From JAYZDP01 sp036337765 (GTDB lineage: Bacteria; Acidobacteriota; Thermoanaerobaculia; Multivoradales; Multivoraceae), in the NCBI GenBank assembly GCA_036337765.1, contig JAYZDP010000224.1, forward strand, positions 1 to 64,000: a stretch of DNA of 64,000 nt, read 5' to 3'. The notes below the pieces were generated by a model that did no database searches, was not told the origin of the DNA, and was given only the letters and a program-made list of their open reading frames with translations. Shown piece by piece: positions 42,318-50,831 of this stretch (positions are counted from its first letter, which is position 1; each line of letters begins with the position of its first letter). Both the position numbers and the translations under genes were made by a program.

Positions 42318-43405
42318 TACGGCCTGACCTCGTAGTACAGGTTCGCGGGATCGTCGAAGTCGTGCTCGACGAACCGCGAGAAGCCGGCCTCGACGGTCAT
42401 CTCACGGGCCCGCTGGCGGTGCAGCCCGAGTGTTCCCAGGCCCATACCGTCGGGCTCGGACAGCGCAGACGACATGCACGACGATATGGAGAAGCCGTAC
42501 ATCATCGCCAGCATGGGATTACGCAGGTTCTTCTCGAACTCGGGGTGGGACTTGATCTCTTTGATCAGCCAGGTGCCGTCGTCGACGAGGGCTTTACGAA
42601 TGGCGCCCATGACGACATCGGGGCGGGTCATGTCGTGCAGACAGTCGAACGTGAGGACGAGGTCGTAGTCCGCTCCGGCCGGTACCTGCTCTCCGCGCAG
42701 TGTGTGTAGCTCGACGTTCACCAGACCGTCGCGCGCGGCGACCTCACGCGCTCGCTCGATGGCATGCTCGGAAGGGTCATAGCCGTGAAACGTGCTGTGG
42801 GGAAAGGCCTTGGCCATGGCAAAGAGCGCCACACCCGCCCCGCAGCCGACGTCGGCCACCCGTGCGCGGCTGTCCAGCTTGTCGACGACTCCATCGAGCG
42901 CCGGAAGGATGATCGGTACCAGGGACAAACGCGACCAGGGCCCCAGCGTTCGCTCCGTGCGATGCGCTGCCTCCGGTCCCTGGTCATCGTAGGTCAGGCC
43001 GCGTCCCGTGCGAAACGCGTCGGCAATGCCGTCGACCACGCCGCGCGAAAACCCGCCGCCGAAGGCGCCGGCCGCGAAGGCAAGGCTCCCGTCCTCGTCC
43101 GAAAGGACGGCGGAACCGACCGGCGTCAGCTCGAAGCGATCGCCGGCTTGGTACGTCAGAAGCTTGGCAGCCGCCTGCCCCTTGAGCCACTCGAGCAGCC
43201 AGCGCTCGCTCAGACCGGTGGCCTCGGCGAGCTCGCCCGCAGTGACGGCACCGAGGCCGTCCAGGGTGCGGTAGAGCCCCAGACGGTCACCGAGGTGGAT
43301 CATGAGCGAGACCATCTCGCCCTGCTTGTAGCTCCAGACCTGGAAGGCGAAAGCGCCGACCTCGTCCGGATCAAGGCCGGTTCGGGTGTCTTCAGTCTCG
43401 CTCAT
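42317..43405 (-). CDS. Class I SAM-dependent methyltransferase with N-terminal winged helix
   Basis: 362 residues; ATG 43405 follows GGAGT 5 bp upstream. Residues 1-90 form a dimerisation winged helix: GLYRTLDGLGAVTAGELAEA with TGLSERWLLEWLKGQAAAKL. The catalytic domain has the SAM motif I ARVADVGCGAGVALFAMAKA, DPSEHAIERAREVAARDG and LVLTFDCLHDMTRPD. The build is that of O-methyltransferase-like and rRNA-independent small-molecule methyltransferases; substrate unknown. Its TAG overlaps the cofC GTG by one base, so it heads the F420 transcript, which raises the question whether the methyltransferase acts on an F420-related metabolite. Confidence 0.85.
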   Translation of the reverse strand: MSETEDTRTGLDPDEVGAFAFQVWSYKQGEMVSLMIHLGDRLGLYRTLDGLGAVTAGELAEATGLSERWLLEWLKGQAAAKLLTYQAGDRFELTPVGSAVLSDEDGSLAFAAGAFGGGFSRGVVDGIADAFRTGRGLTYDDQGPEAAHRTERTLGPWSRLSLVPIILPALDGVVDKLDSRARVADVGCGAGVALFAMAKAFPHSTFHGYDPSEHAIERAREVAARDGLVNVELHTLRGEQVPAGADYDLVLTFDCLHDMTRPDVVMGAIRKALVDDGTWLIKEIKSHPEFEKNLRNPMLAMMYGFSISSCMSSALSEPDGMGLGTLGLHRQRAREMTVEAGFSRFVEHDFDDPANLYYEVRP

Positions 43406-43486
43406 GCGCACTCCCTGGCCCAGTGCAGCGGGGCCGAGAAAGAGCGACAATACCATCGGCCCGGTGCCCTAACCCGGAGGTCCGAC

Positions 43487-44491
43487 ATGGAGCTCGACGA
43501 ACTGATTCCGCGCCTCGGCGCCTTCGCCCAGGCCAAGTACGAAGACCCCGCCGCCCGGGTCTCGGACGTGCACAAGATGCCGGGGCACGCCGGCTTCAGC
43601 TACGGCTTCACCGTCACCAGTCACGACACCCGCGAGAGCTGGTACCTACGCCTGCCCCCGCCGAACGTACGCTGGGTCGGTACCGCCGACGTGCTGCGCC
43701 AGGTCGCCGCGCTACGGGCGCTCGAGGGGTCGAGCGTTCCGCACTGCGAGGTGCGCTGGTCGGGTGACGATCTCGAGCATTTCGGCCGCCCCTACTTCGT
43801 CGTGCCCAAGCTCGACGGAGCGGTGGTCGGGTTCGCCGAGACCTCGTGGGTCGACGGCCTCGATGCCGAGACCCGCGCCTCGATGGCGCGCCAAGCGATG
43901 ATCGCGCTGGCCAAGATCCACCGCGTGAACCCCGGCCGCGCGGAGTATCTGGGGCCGCCCGTCCCGTTCGTCGAGGACGTCAAGCGCTGGGACCGGTTCA
44001 TGCCCAAAGTCGCCGATCCCGAACGGCTCCGTCTCGTGCCCGAAGTCCGCTCACTACTGTTGGCGGGCCTACCCGAAGGTGCCCGCGTCGGCATCTTCCA
44101 CGGCGACTTCCAGTGGTCCAACGTGTTCTACGACCCAGGCGGCACTCTGCTCGCGGTCATCGACTGGGAGCTCACCGGGATTGGCGCCACGCTGAACGAC
44201 GTTGGTTGGATCGCCACCTTCAACGATCCTGAAGCGTGGAGCCCCGAGCGCGAGCCGACCGGCGTCATGCCGCTCGCCGACGAGCTCGTAGAGCTGTACC
44301 GCGAGGCTTGGGGCGAAGAACTTCGGAGCCTGGAGTGGTTTCGCGCCCTCGCGGCCTACAAGTTCGCCATCATCAGCGGCTTCAACCTCGGCCTGCATCG
44401 CCGTGGTAGACGCCCCGATCCGACCTGGGAGCAAACCGCGCTGTCGATCGAGCCTCTGCTCGAGCGCGCCAGGTCGCTGCTCTCCGGCTGA
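43487..44491 (+). CDS. Aminoglycoside-phosphotransferase-like kinase family protein
   Basis: 334 residues; ATG 43487 with CGGAGG 6 bp before. Protein-kinase-like fold of the APH/choline kinase type: HAGFSYGFTVTSHDTRESWY for the nucleotide-binding lobe, PYFVVPKLDGAVVG hinge, ALAKIHRVNPGRAEYLG, catalytic loop IFHGDFQWSNVFYD (His, Asp, Asn), and metal motif LAVIDWELTGIGATLNDVGW. Relatives include acyl-CoA dehydrogenase-linked phosphotransferases of fatty-acid pathways. Substrate unknown. Divergent from the F420 operon and 4 bp from the convergent CopC gene. Confidence 0.85.
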   Translation: MELDELIPRLGAFAQAKYEDPAARVSDVHKMPGHAGFSYGFTVTSHDTRESWYLRLPPPNVRWVGTADVLRQVAALRALEGSSVPHCEVRWSGDDLEHFGRPYFVVPKLDGAVVGFAETSWVDGLDAETRASMARQAMIALAKIHRVNPGRAEYLGPPVPFVEDVKRWDRFMPKVADPERLRLVPEVRSLLLAGLPEGARVGIFHGDFQWSNVFYDPGGTLLAVIDWELTGIGATLNDVGWIATFNDPEAWSPEREPTGVMPLADELVELYREAWGEELRSLEWFRALAAYKFAIISGFNLGLHRRGRRPDPTWEQTALSIEPLLERARSLLSG

Positions 44492-44495
44492 GCCG

Positions 44496-44864
44496 CTAGT
44501 CGCCCGATCCGCGTTTCAGGGTGAAGGCCCAGGTGCCCTTGCGCTCGTGCCCGTCGTCACCGGCTGCCTTCCAGCTCGCCGTGTACTCGCCGTCGGGCAG
44601 GCGACCGACGATGCGAGCCATCAGATCGTTCTCACCCATGCTGTGCAGACCGTCGATCTCGAGTGCCCCGGCGGGTCCGGTGAGGCCCAGCTCCGATTTC
44701 GAGACATCGGGTGGACGATTGAACCAGACGCGCAGATCACGCGGCGGCGCCGAGAGTGCGCCGCCATCGGACGGCGAGACGTCTTTCACGAGGATGTGCG
44801 CCATCGCCGCGCTCGCAAACACAGCCACGGCACAGATGAGCAGGATGAGCGTGCGTCGTTTCAT
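44496..44864 (-). CDS. CopC-like periplasmic copper-binding protein
   Basis: 122 residues. Signal peptide KRRTLILLICAVAVFASAAM cleaved after AMA leaves His23 as the mature N-terminus (HILVKDVSPSDGG). N-terminal His plus the DDGH block near residue 103 (AAGDDGHERKGTWAFTLK) are the Cu(II) ligands of CopC, a His-brace type site. The CopC beta-sandwich marks PPRDLRVWFNRPPD are present. Mature length about 100 residues fits. Binds and carries copper in the periplasm. The usual partner CopD is not adjacent. Confidence 0.88.
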   Translation of the reverse strand: MKRRTLILLICAVAVFASAAMAHILVKDVSPSDGGALSAPPRDLRVWFNRPPDVSKSELGLTGPAGALEIDGLHSMGENDLMARIVGRLPDGEYTASWKAAGDDGHERKGTWAFTLKRGSGD

Positions 44865-44887
44865 CGAGAGACCCTCCGTTCACCAGC

Positions 44888-45568
44888 CTAACAAGTCCCA
44901 GGGCGAGAAGGATTCCCGCCGTCTTCGCCCCCACGAAGCGACAGGGCGGTAGCGACATAGCCATCGACTACGACGAACCGTCCGGCAAAGCGCGCGCCGG
45001 CTAGAAGGGTGCCGGCATCCCTCAGCAGCGCCACTTCGAGCCCGCCGTTCCTCTCGTCGAGGGTTACGTCTGCGTCGAAAAACCCCAGGAAAGTCAAGGT
45101 GAGGGGGAACTGCAACTTATAGAACGCCTCCTTGGCGCTGAAGACGATCTTCGCGGCGCGCAACCAGTCCGCTCCCATCCGGTCTCGCTCCCGCTCCGAG
45201 CAAACCCGCTGCGCTACGCCCACCGACAGGGGCTCATCACCCTCGACATCGCAGCCAAGGGATCGGTACCTATCTGACTTCGACACGGCCGCGCAGGCGA
45301 GACTCGCGCAATGAGAGATCGAGCCGACGAAGCCGAGCGGCCACAACGGATCGCGATTCGCCCCGGCCAACAAGGGCAGGGCCGGCGCACCCAACCGTGC
45401 CAGCGCCGCCTTCGCCGCGACCCGGCCGGCCGCGAACTCACGCTGCCGCTTGCCGACCGCCTTCCCGACGATCGCCAGTTCCGCGCACGAGAGGCGAGCC
45501 GGGCTCACCTGTCCCGGGTCGATCTCATCCACCTCGACATCATCGTCGAACAGGCCGCGAAGAATCAT
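44888..45568 (-). CDS. 4'-phosphopantetheinyl transferase (EntD/Sfp type)
   Basis: 226 residues. Transfers phosphopantetheine from CoA to carrier proteins of fatty-acid, polyketide or peptide synthesis. Motifs: RQREFAAGRVAAKAAL, the P1 region DPLWPLGFVGSISHC, catalytic Mg site YRSLGCDVEGDEPL (Asp and Glu) and FSAKEAFYKLQFPLT with its Glu and Lys. The C-terminal strands follow. EntD type by length and by WP-GFVGSISH. No synthetase or polyketide genes are nearby, so it presumably serves targets elsewhere. 23 bp before CopC on the same strand. Confidence 0.88.
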   Translation of the reverse strand: MILRGLFDDDVEVDEIDPGQVSPARLSCAELAIVGKAVGKRQREFAAGRVAAKAALARLGAPALPLLAGANRDPLWPLGFVGSISHCASLACAAVSKSDRYRSLGCDVEGDEPLSVGVAQRVCSERERDRMGADWLRAAKIVFSAKEAFYKLQFPLTLTFLGFFDADVTLDERNGGLEVALLRDAGTLLAGARFAGRFVVVDGYVATALSLRGGEDGGNPSRPGTC

Positions 45569-45673
45569 GCTTTCTCCCGTAACTTCTTGAAAAGGCTAGC
45601 ACCCACGGACGAGTCACCGAGGCGAGGTACGATGCCGGCCTTCCGCACGTGACCAACCCAAGGGAGCCTCAAC

Positions 45674-46291
45674 ATGGACCTCTTCGAAGTTATGTACAAC
45701 TGCCGCGCGATGCGCCGGCTCAAGTCCGATCCGGTTCCGCGCGAGGCGCTCGTGAAGCTGATCGACGCGGCCAACCAGGGACCGACCGGATCCAACATGC
45801 AGGGAGTGCGCTGGGTGGTGGTCCAGGACGCCGAGCAGAAGGCCCGCCTCGCCGAGCTGAATCGAGAATCGGTTCACACCTACATCACGCCCGACTCGGG
45901 TAGGCCGACCGAGCTACCGCACCAACCAAGCGACAAGCGACGGCGCATGCTCGACGCGGTGTTGTGGCAGGCCGATCACATGCACGAACTCCCGGTTCTC
46001 GTCATCGCCTGCTACGAGTTCGGCGAGCCGGTCGACGAGGTCGGTCGACTGCGGGCCGGCGGATCCGTGTGGCCGGCGGTACAGAATCTGCTGCTCGCCG
46101 CCCGGGCCATGGACCTCGGCGCCACGCCGACGACCCTCGGCCTGGTCAAACGCGACGAGGCGAAGGCGGCCCTCGGCCTGCCCGAGAGCGTCGAGCCGAT
46201 CTGCCTGATTCCGGTCGGATATCCGTCGGGGAACTTCGGTCCCGTGACTCGCCTTCCCGTCGAGGAGACCCTTCACTGGGACCGCTGGTGA
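45674..46291 (+). CDS. Nitroreductase family protein
   Basis: 205 residues; ATG 45674 with AAGGGAG upstream. FMN-binding fold: EVMYNCRAMRRLKSDPVPRE, GPTGSNMQGVRWVVVQDAEQ (FMN contact), AVQNLLLAARAMDLGATPTT and ICLIPVGYPSGNFGPVTRLP. Resembles the protein at 24698-25420 (same ending with G-FGPV-R-P), of the actinobacterial-type F420/FMN nitroreductases. The following nitronate monooxygenase gene overlaps its stop (GTGA), so the two are coupled; both fit nitro-compound metabolism, though native substrates are unknown. Confidence 0.85.
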   Translation: MDLFEVMYNCRAMRRLKSDPVPREALVKLIDAANQGPTGSNMQGVRWVVVQDAEQKARLAELNRESVHTYITPDSGRPTELPHQPSDKRRRMLDAVLWQADHMHELPVLVIACYEFGEPVDEVGRLRAGGSVWPAVQNLLLAARAMDLGATPTTLGLVKRDEAKAALGLPESVEPICLIPVGYPSGNFGPVTRLPVEETLHWDRW

Positions 46292-47370
46292 GGCTCAGAA
46301 CACCGATCTGCGAACGCCTCGGAATCGAGGTACCGATCTTCGGCTTCGCCCATTCGATCGAGGTGACCGCGGCGATCTCGGAGACGGGCGGACTCGGTGT
46401 CTTCGGCGCGACACGATCGACACCGGACGAGATCCGCAGCTCTCTGTCCGAGCTTCGGGAACGGCTGGGCGAGCTGCCGTTCGGGGTCGATCTCGTGCTG
46501 CCGAAGGGGATGCCCGAGCACGACGACCGAGCGGCCATCGAAGCGGCCATCCCGGACGAGCACCGCCGATTCGTCGAAAGCTTGATCCAACGCTACGACG
46601 TGCCGGCCGCAACCGAGCCGGGCATGCGCTCCCGCTTCGTGCGCTCTGAGGACACCGCCCAAGACCAGATCGATGCGGTGCTGGCCTCCGACGTCGAGCT
46701 CTTCGCCTGCGGCATCGGCATGCCGATGGAGGCGGTCGAACGGGCCAAGGCCGACGGTAAGACGACCCTCGCCCTAATCGGTCGACCCCGCCACGCACAT
46801 GCCGCGCTAGAGGCGGGCGCCGACATTCTCGTGGCCCAGGGCTACGACGCAGGCGCGCACACCGGCCCAATCGGCACCCTCAGCTTGGTGCCACAGATCG
46901 TGGAACTCGCCGGCGAGGTCCCAGTACTCGCGGCCGGCGGCATCGCAACAGGTGACCAGATCGTTGCTGCGCTCGCCCTCGGCGCCCAGGGTGTCTGGCT
47001 TGGGACCGTGTGGCTGACGACCCACGAGCACCGGCTCGACGATCTCGTACTGCGCAAGCTACTTGCCGCGGGCAGCGACGACACGGTCATTTCACGGGCC
47101 GACTCCGGCAAGACCCTGCGCCAGATCCGTACCGCGTGGAGCGACGAGTGGGCGGCCGACGACGCCCCGGCGCCGCTGAAGATGCCCTACCAGGACATTC
47201 TGGTGGGCGACCTCCTGGGGGCGATCGACCAGCACCGCATCGAGCCGCTGATGCACCACCCCGCTGGACAGAGCATCGCGTTCTGCAACGAGACTCGGAC
47301 GGTGGCCGAGACCGTCTCGCACCTCGTGGAAGATGCCGCGAAAGCCCTCGCTCGCCTCGCGCGCCTGTAG
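46288..47370 (+). CDS. Nitronate monooxygenase family protein
   Basis: 360 residues from GTG 46288, overlapping the nitroreductase stop. TIM-barrel FMN protein of the 2-nitropropane dioxygenase family: PICERLGIEVPIFGFAHSIE, ISETGGLGVFGATRSTPDEI, GVDLVLPKGMP, LEAGADILVAQGYDAGAHTG with the His base region, VPVLAAGGIATGDQIVAALA and LGAQGVWLGTVWLTT. C-terminal extension to about 360 residues as in the longer actinobacterial members. Oxidises alkyl nitronates or acts on other small acids; substrate not certain. Coupled to the nitroreductase. Confidence 0.87.
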   Translation: MRLRTPICERLGIEVPIFGFAHSIEVTAAISETGGLGVFGATRSTPDEIRSSLSELRERLGELPFGVDLVLPKGMPEHDDRAAIEAAIPDEHRRFVESLIQRYDVPAATEPGMRSRFVRSEDTAQDQIDAVLASDVELFACGIGMPMEAVERAKADGKTTLALIGRPRHAHAALEAGADILVAQGYDAGAHTGPIGTLSLVPQIVELAGEVPVLAAGGIATGDQIVAALALGAQGVWLGTVWLTTHEHRLDDLVLRKLLAAGSDDTVISRADSGKTLRQIRTAWSDEWAADDAPAPLKMPYQDILVGDLLGAIDQHRIEPLMHHPAGQSIAFCNETRTVAETVSHLVEDAAKALARLARL

Positions 47371-47527
47371 ACCTCGCCTGCCCAGCTTCAAACTGTTGAA
47401 TCTAGAGACTTGGCAAAATTTGTCCATTTCGACTACTGCCGGAGGATGAAATCGTGCTGAGCGGTCGATAGAGGGGGCCGCACAGGCCGGGAGGGCCACG
47501 GTAGTCTCCGCTGCGCAGGAATAGTCA

Positions 47528-48835
47528 ATGGCCACACCCCCCCCCGTCGGCCCCGTGATTCCCGCCTCGCCGCGCCGCGGCGTCTTCGCGTCATTCGAGG
47601 TCTCGCAGTTCCGCTGGGTGTTCGCGTCGAACGCCACCTTCTTTCTCGGCATGGGCGGGCAGCAGGTGCTGCGCTCCTGGCTGGTGTTCCGACTCACCGG
47701 CAGCGAGCTGAGCCTCGGCCTTATCAGCGCCATGGTGGCCATCCCGATGTTAGTCGTCGCTCCCTTCGGCGGCTCGATCGCGGACCGCCGGGATCGACGC
47801 AAGCTAGTGGCGTTCGGCCAGAGCATCGTTGTCGTCGGCGAGGCGGTTACCCTCCTTCTACTGGTGACAGACCGACTCGAGTTCTGGCACCTACTGGTCA
47901 TGTCCTTGATCATGGGGACGTCCTTTCCCTTCATCATGCCGGCGCGCCAGGCGATTGTTGCCAACGTCGTAGGCCGCGCGCGCCTGACCAACGCCATGGC
48001 GCTGAACATGGCCGCAGTCAACACCACCCGCATCGTGGGACCGGCCGTCGCCGGCTTTCTCATCGGTGCTATCGGCGTCGAGCTGGCCTATGGGCTGAAC
48101 GTCGCTCTCTACGTACTCGCCGTATTGGCTCTCGTTCGCGTGCGTCCTGCGCCGCCCACCGAGTCGGCGAGTTTGCAGTCGTTTCGGAGCAACTTGGCTG
48201 AAGGCTTCGCCTTTCTCGGCCGAGACCGACTCGTTCTGGTGCTGCTCTTCTTCGGCCTGGTCCCGATGTTTCTCGTCATGCCCTTCCAGAACCTGCTGGT
48301 GGTCTTCACCGAGGACGTCTGGCAGGTCGGGCCCGAGGGGCTAGGCATCATGAGCGCCGCCGCCGGAGCTGGGGGTCTGATCGGCGCCGTGCTCGTCGCC
48401 TCCCGCCGCGACAGCCGCGGACGGCTACGCCCGATGCTCCTGTCGACGCTCGCCTTCGGCCTCTTCCTCTTCCTATTCGCGATCAGCCCCTGGTACCTCC
48501 TCGGCCTGCCGCTGGTGTTGGTGGCCAATATCTTCGCCAGCTACTACAGCGCCATGAACAGCACGGCGGTTCAGGTGCTGATCCCCGACGAGGTGCGAGG
48601 CCGCGTTTCGGCCTTTCTGATGATGTCGTTCTCGCTACCGCTTCTCGGCACGCTCCCGGTGGCTGCGATCGCGGAGGTGGTTGGCGCCCCCGCAGCAGTC
48701 GCCGGCGCCTCGATCCTCGCCGTCCTGCTCGGTTTCGTGTTCGTCGCGTCGTCAAAGACCCTGCGCGGCATGGACGCGCGCCTGCAGAGTGCCATCCGCG
48801 CCAACGCGGGCGCCACAGGCGCCAAGGCGATGTAG
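47528..48835 (+). CDS. MFS transporter, EntS/tetracycline-exporter type
   Basis: 435 residues with twelve membrane helices. Marks: FRWVFASNATFFLGMGGQQV (helix 1), LGLISAMVAIPMLVVAPFGG, SIADRRDRRKLVAFGQSIVV (loop 2-3 signature), SLIMGTSFPFIMPARQAIVA, NAMALNMAAVNTTRIVGPAV and the second half with LVLVLLFFGLVPMFLVMPF and STLAFGLFLFLFAISPW. Belongs to the MFS_3 group that includes the enterobactin exporter EntS. Exports small molecules; substrate unknown. Poly-Pro start (ATPPPPVGPV). The following kinase-like gene begins 20 bp later. Confidence 0.85.
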   Translation: MATPPPVGPVIPASPRRGVFASFEVSQFRWVFASNATFFLGMGGQQVLRSWLVFRLTGSELSLGLISAMVAIPMLVVAPFGGSIADRRDRRKLVAFGQSIVVVGEAVTLLLLVTDRLEFWHLLVMSLIMGTSFPFIMPARQAIVANVVGRARLTNAMALNMAAVNTTRIVGPAVAGFLIGAIGVELAYGLNVALYVLAVLALVRVRPAPPTESASLQSFRSNLAEGFAFLGRDRLVLVLLFFGLVPMFLVMPFQNLLVVFTEDVWQVGPEGLGIMSAAAGAGGLIGAVLVASRRDSRGRLRPMLLSTLAFGLFLFLFAISPWYLLGLPLVLVANIFASYYSAMNSTAVQVLIPDEVRGRVSAFLMMSFSLPLLGTLPVAAIAEVVGAPAAVAGASILAVLLGFVFVASSKTLRGMDARLQSAIRANAGATGAKAM

Positions 48836-48855
48836 TAGTTTGTCCAGGACGACTG

Positions 48856-49479
48856 ATGCTCATCACGTTCTCCCGCCAGTACGCCTCCGGAGGTGCCGTT
48901 GTCGCACGCTCCGTCGCCGACGCCCTCGGCTGGCGGCTGATCGACAGCGAGCTCGTTGAGCAGGTCGCGGAACGGGCCGGCCTGCCGCCGGAAGAGGTCG
49001 CCGCGCGCGAGGAGCGGGCGCCGAGTTTCATCGAGCGCCTCGCCAAGCTCACCACCCTCGAGCTTCCCGAGCTCTTCCTGCCGACGGCTGACGCCATTCA
49101 CGAATTCGGAGAGGGACACCTGGTCAGGATTACCCGTACCCTCGTCGAGGAGCTCGCACAAGAGGGGCGCTGCGTGATGGTGGGACGCGCCTGCGCAGCG
49201 GTCCTGGCGCGCAGCTCGGACACGCTTCACGTGCGCGTCGTCGCATCGACCCGCTTTCGTGTCAAGTTCGCGACCGAAACGGTTGGTATCGATCCTGTAG
49301 AGGCGGCAGCGCGGGTCGCCGAGATGGACAGCAATCGAGCCCGCTATCACCGTGAGTATTACGACCGCGACTGCAACGACCCGATTCACTACGACATGGT
49401 GTTGAATACCGAGCGGCTCGGGCACGCAGGTACCGCCGAAGTGATCGTGGCGAGGGCCCGCAGCCTCGGTTGGACATAG
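48856..49479 (+). CDS. Cytidylate-kinase-like family protein
   Basis: 207 residues. P-loop kinase-like fold of the Cytidylate_kin2 family: ITFSRQYASGGAVVARSVAD, where the S-Q-Y-A-S-G-G run replaces the classic Walker A GxxGxGKS; WRLIDSELVEQVAER; VEELAQEGRCVMVGRACAAV; HVRVVASTRFRVKFATETVG; and YDRDCNDPIHYDMVLNTERL. Family function is unproven; it is common in acidobacteria and firmicutes. ATG 48856. It precedes the polysaccharide deacetylase gene by 4 bp, so they are probably co-transcribed. Confidence 0.75.
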   Translation: MLITFSRQYASGGAVVARSVADALGWRLIDSELVEQVAERAGLPPEEVAAREERAPSFIERLAKLTTLELPELFLPTADAIHEFGEGHLVRITRTLVEELAQEGRCVMVGRACAAVLARSSDTLHVRVVASTRFRVKFATETVGIDPVEAAARVAEMDSNRARYHREYYDRDCNDPIHYDMVLNTERLGHAGTAEVIVARARSLGWT

Positions 49480-49483
49480 CTTC

Positions 49484-50329
49484 TTGAGTGCCATTCGCGT
49501 CTGTCTGAGCTTCGACTTCGACGCGATGTCGTCGTGGATCGCGATCTATAAGACGCGATCGCCAAACGCCTTGTCGCGCGGCGAGTTCGGCAAGGTCGGA
49601 GCGCAGCGGATCCTCGATCTGCTGTCTGAGCGCGCCATTGCCTCGACCTGGTTCGTGCCGGGCCACACCGCCGAGGCGTTCCCGACCGAGACCCGCCGCA
49701 TCGTCGACGAGGGCCACGAGATCGGCCACCACGGCTACTGTCACGAGAACCCGGCAAGGATGGAGCGCGACGAGGAGGTCGCGATCCTCGAGCGCGGAAC
49801 CTCGTGTCTCGCGGAGATCGCCGGGGTGCGGCCGGTCGGCTACCGCTGCCCTTCCGGAAGCGCCAGCCCCAACACCGTCTCACTGCTGGTCGAGCACGGC
49901 TTCTCCTACGACAGCAGCATGATGGCGGACGATTTCACCCCCTACTACTGCCGGGTAGGCGACGAGGCGCCGCCCGACGGTCCCTACGGCTTTGGCGAGC
50001 AGGTCGAGCTGGTCCAGATGCCCTTTGCCTGGCACCTCGACGATCACCCGTATTTCGAGCACACCGCCAGCCGGCGCGGGGTCAATCCCGGCCTCGCCGA
50101 TCCCGATCGGGTGCTCAAGATCTGGCTCGCCGAGTTCGAGTACCTCTGCCGACTCGGCACGGGTGTTTTCATCCTCACGATGCATCCTCAGGTCATCGGC
50201 CGTGGGCACCGCATGTTGATGCTCGAGCGCCTCTTGGACCGTCTTGAGCAGAGCGACGCCGCCATTTTCACGACCCTGGCAGAGGCCGCCGACGCGTGGC
50301 GCAGCGCCAATCCGTTCGTTTCCGCCTGA
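49484..50329 (+). CDS. Polysaccharide deacetylase (NodB-homology) family protein
   Basis: 281 residues from TTG 49484. NodB-homology marks: VCLSFDFDAMSSW (metal-binding Asp pair), TWFVPGHTAEAFPTETRRIV, GHEIGHHGYCHENP (HxxxH metal ligands), VGYRCPSGSASPNTVSLLVE (Arg and Pro of motif 3), FSYDSSMMADDF and the closing FILTMHPQVIGRGHR with a conserved His. The set is like the peptidoglycan/chitooligosaccharide deacetylase and allantoinase (PuuE) group of the CE4 fold. No signal peptide, so likely cytoplasmic, which favours a PuuE-like amide hydrolase over a wall enzyme. Substrate open. Confidence 0.8.
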   Translation: MSAIRVCLSFDFDAMSSWIAIYKTRSPNALSRGEFGKVGAQRILDLLSERAIASTWFVPGHTAEAFPTETRRIVDEGHEIGHHGYCHENPARMERDEEVAILERGTSCLAEIAGVRPVGYRCPSGSASPNTVSLLVEHGFSYDSSMMADDFTPYYCRVGDEAPPDGPYGFGEQVELVQMPFAWHLDDHPYFEHTASRRGVNPGLADPDRVLKIWLAEFEYLCRLGTGVFILTMHPQVIGRGHRMLMLERLLDRLEQSDAAIFTTLAEAADAWRSANPFVSA

Positions 50330-50361
50330 AACCCCGACCCCGCCCCTCTCGTGCTGTGTCT

Positions 50362-50777
50362 AAGACGGCCATCTTCAGCTTGGTGAACGCGATCCTTCTC
50401 CGCAACACCGAGGTCCGCGCACCTGAGGAACTGGTGGAGCTCTATCTCTCGCCGCCGGACTTCGAGTGGGGCACTTCGCCCTGGTCCGACGCCTCGACCC
50501 CGAAGTCTGGATCTGGCAGACCACCACCGCCGAGAGACACATCGGCATCGTCCGTCTGCCGTGGCGACTCGGAGCGTTCGTACTGACGGCCGTCGCCGCC
50601 ATCGCACTGACCATCGCAACCATCGGCCTGTACGGCATCGTCAGCTACACCGTGGCGCAGCGCACTTACGAGGTCGGGATTCGCATGAGTCTCGGCGCCG
50701 GCAGCCGTTCTCGCCGCCTGGATGCCTGCTCGGCACGCGGCCCGCGTCCCGCGGCCACAGCGCTGCGCGCGGAGTAG
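50362..50777 (+). pseudogene. ADOP (MacB/FtsX-type) permease remnant
   Basis: Two fragments in different frames. First 50362-50470: KTAIFSLVNAILLRNTEVRA and PEELVELYLSPPDF, the helix-1 exit of MacB-FtsX-type permeases. Then 50476-50700: RRLDPEVWIWQTTTAERHIG, and the membrane run LGAFVLTAVAAIALTIATIG with LYGIVSYTVAQRTYEVGIRM, SLGA. The two belong to regions normally about 300 residues or more apart, so a large piece is deleted. The layout is that of acidobacterial duplicated orphan permeases (about 800 residues); no start remains. Evidence for an Acidobacteriota origin, and another dead gene in this window. Confidence 0.7.
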
Positions 50778-50831
50778 AGGTGCTCCGGCGCGCAGCCGCG
50801 CGCAGCCGGGAAGGACTAGAATCGGCCTCCC

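Noticed and set aside
47371..47527. A TTGGCA-like promoter at 47413 upstream of the MFS gene
   Set aside because: No matching second box at the right distance; too weak to list.
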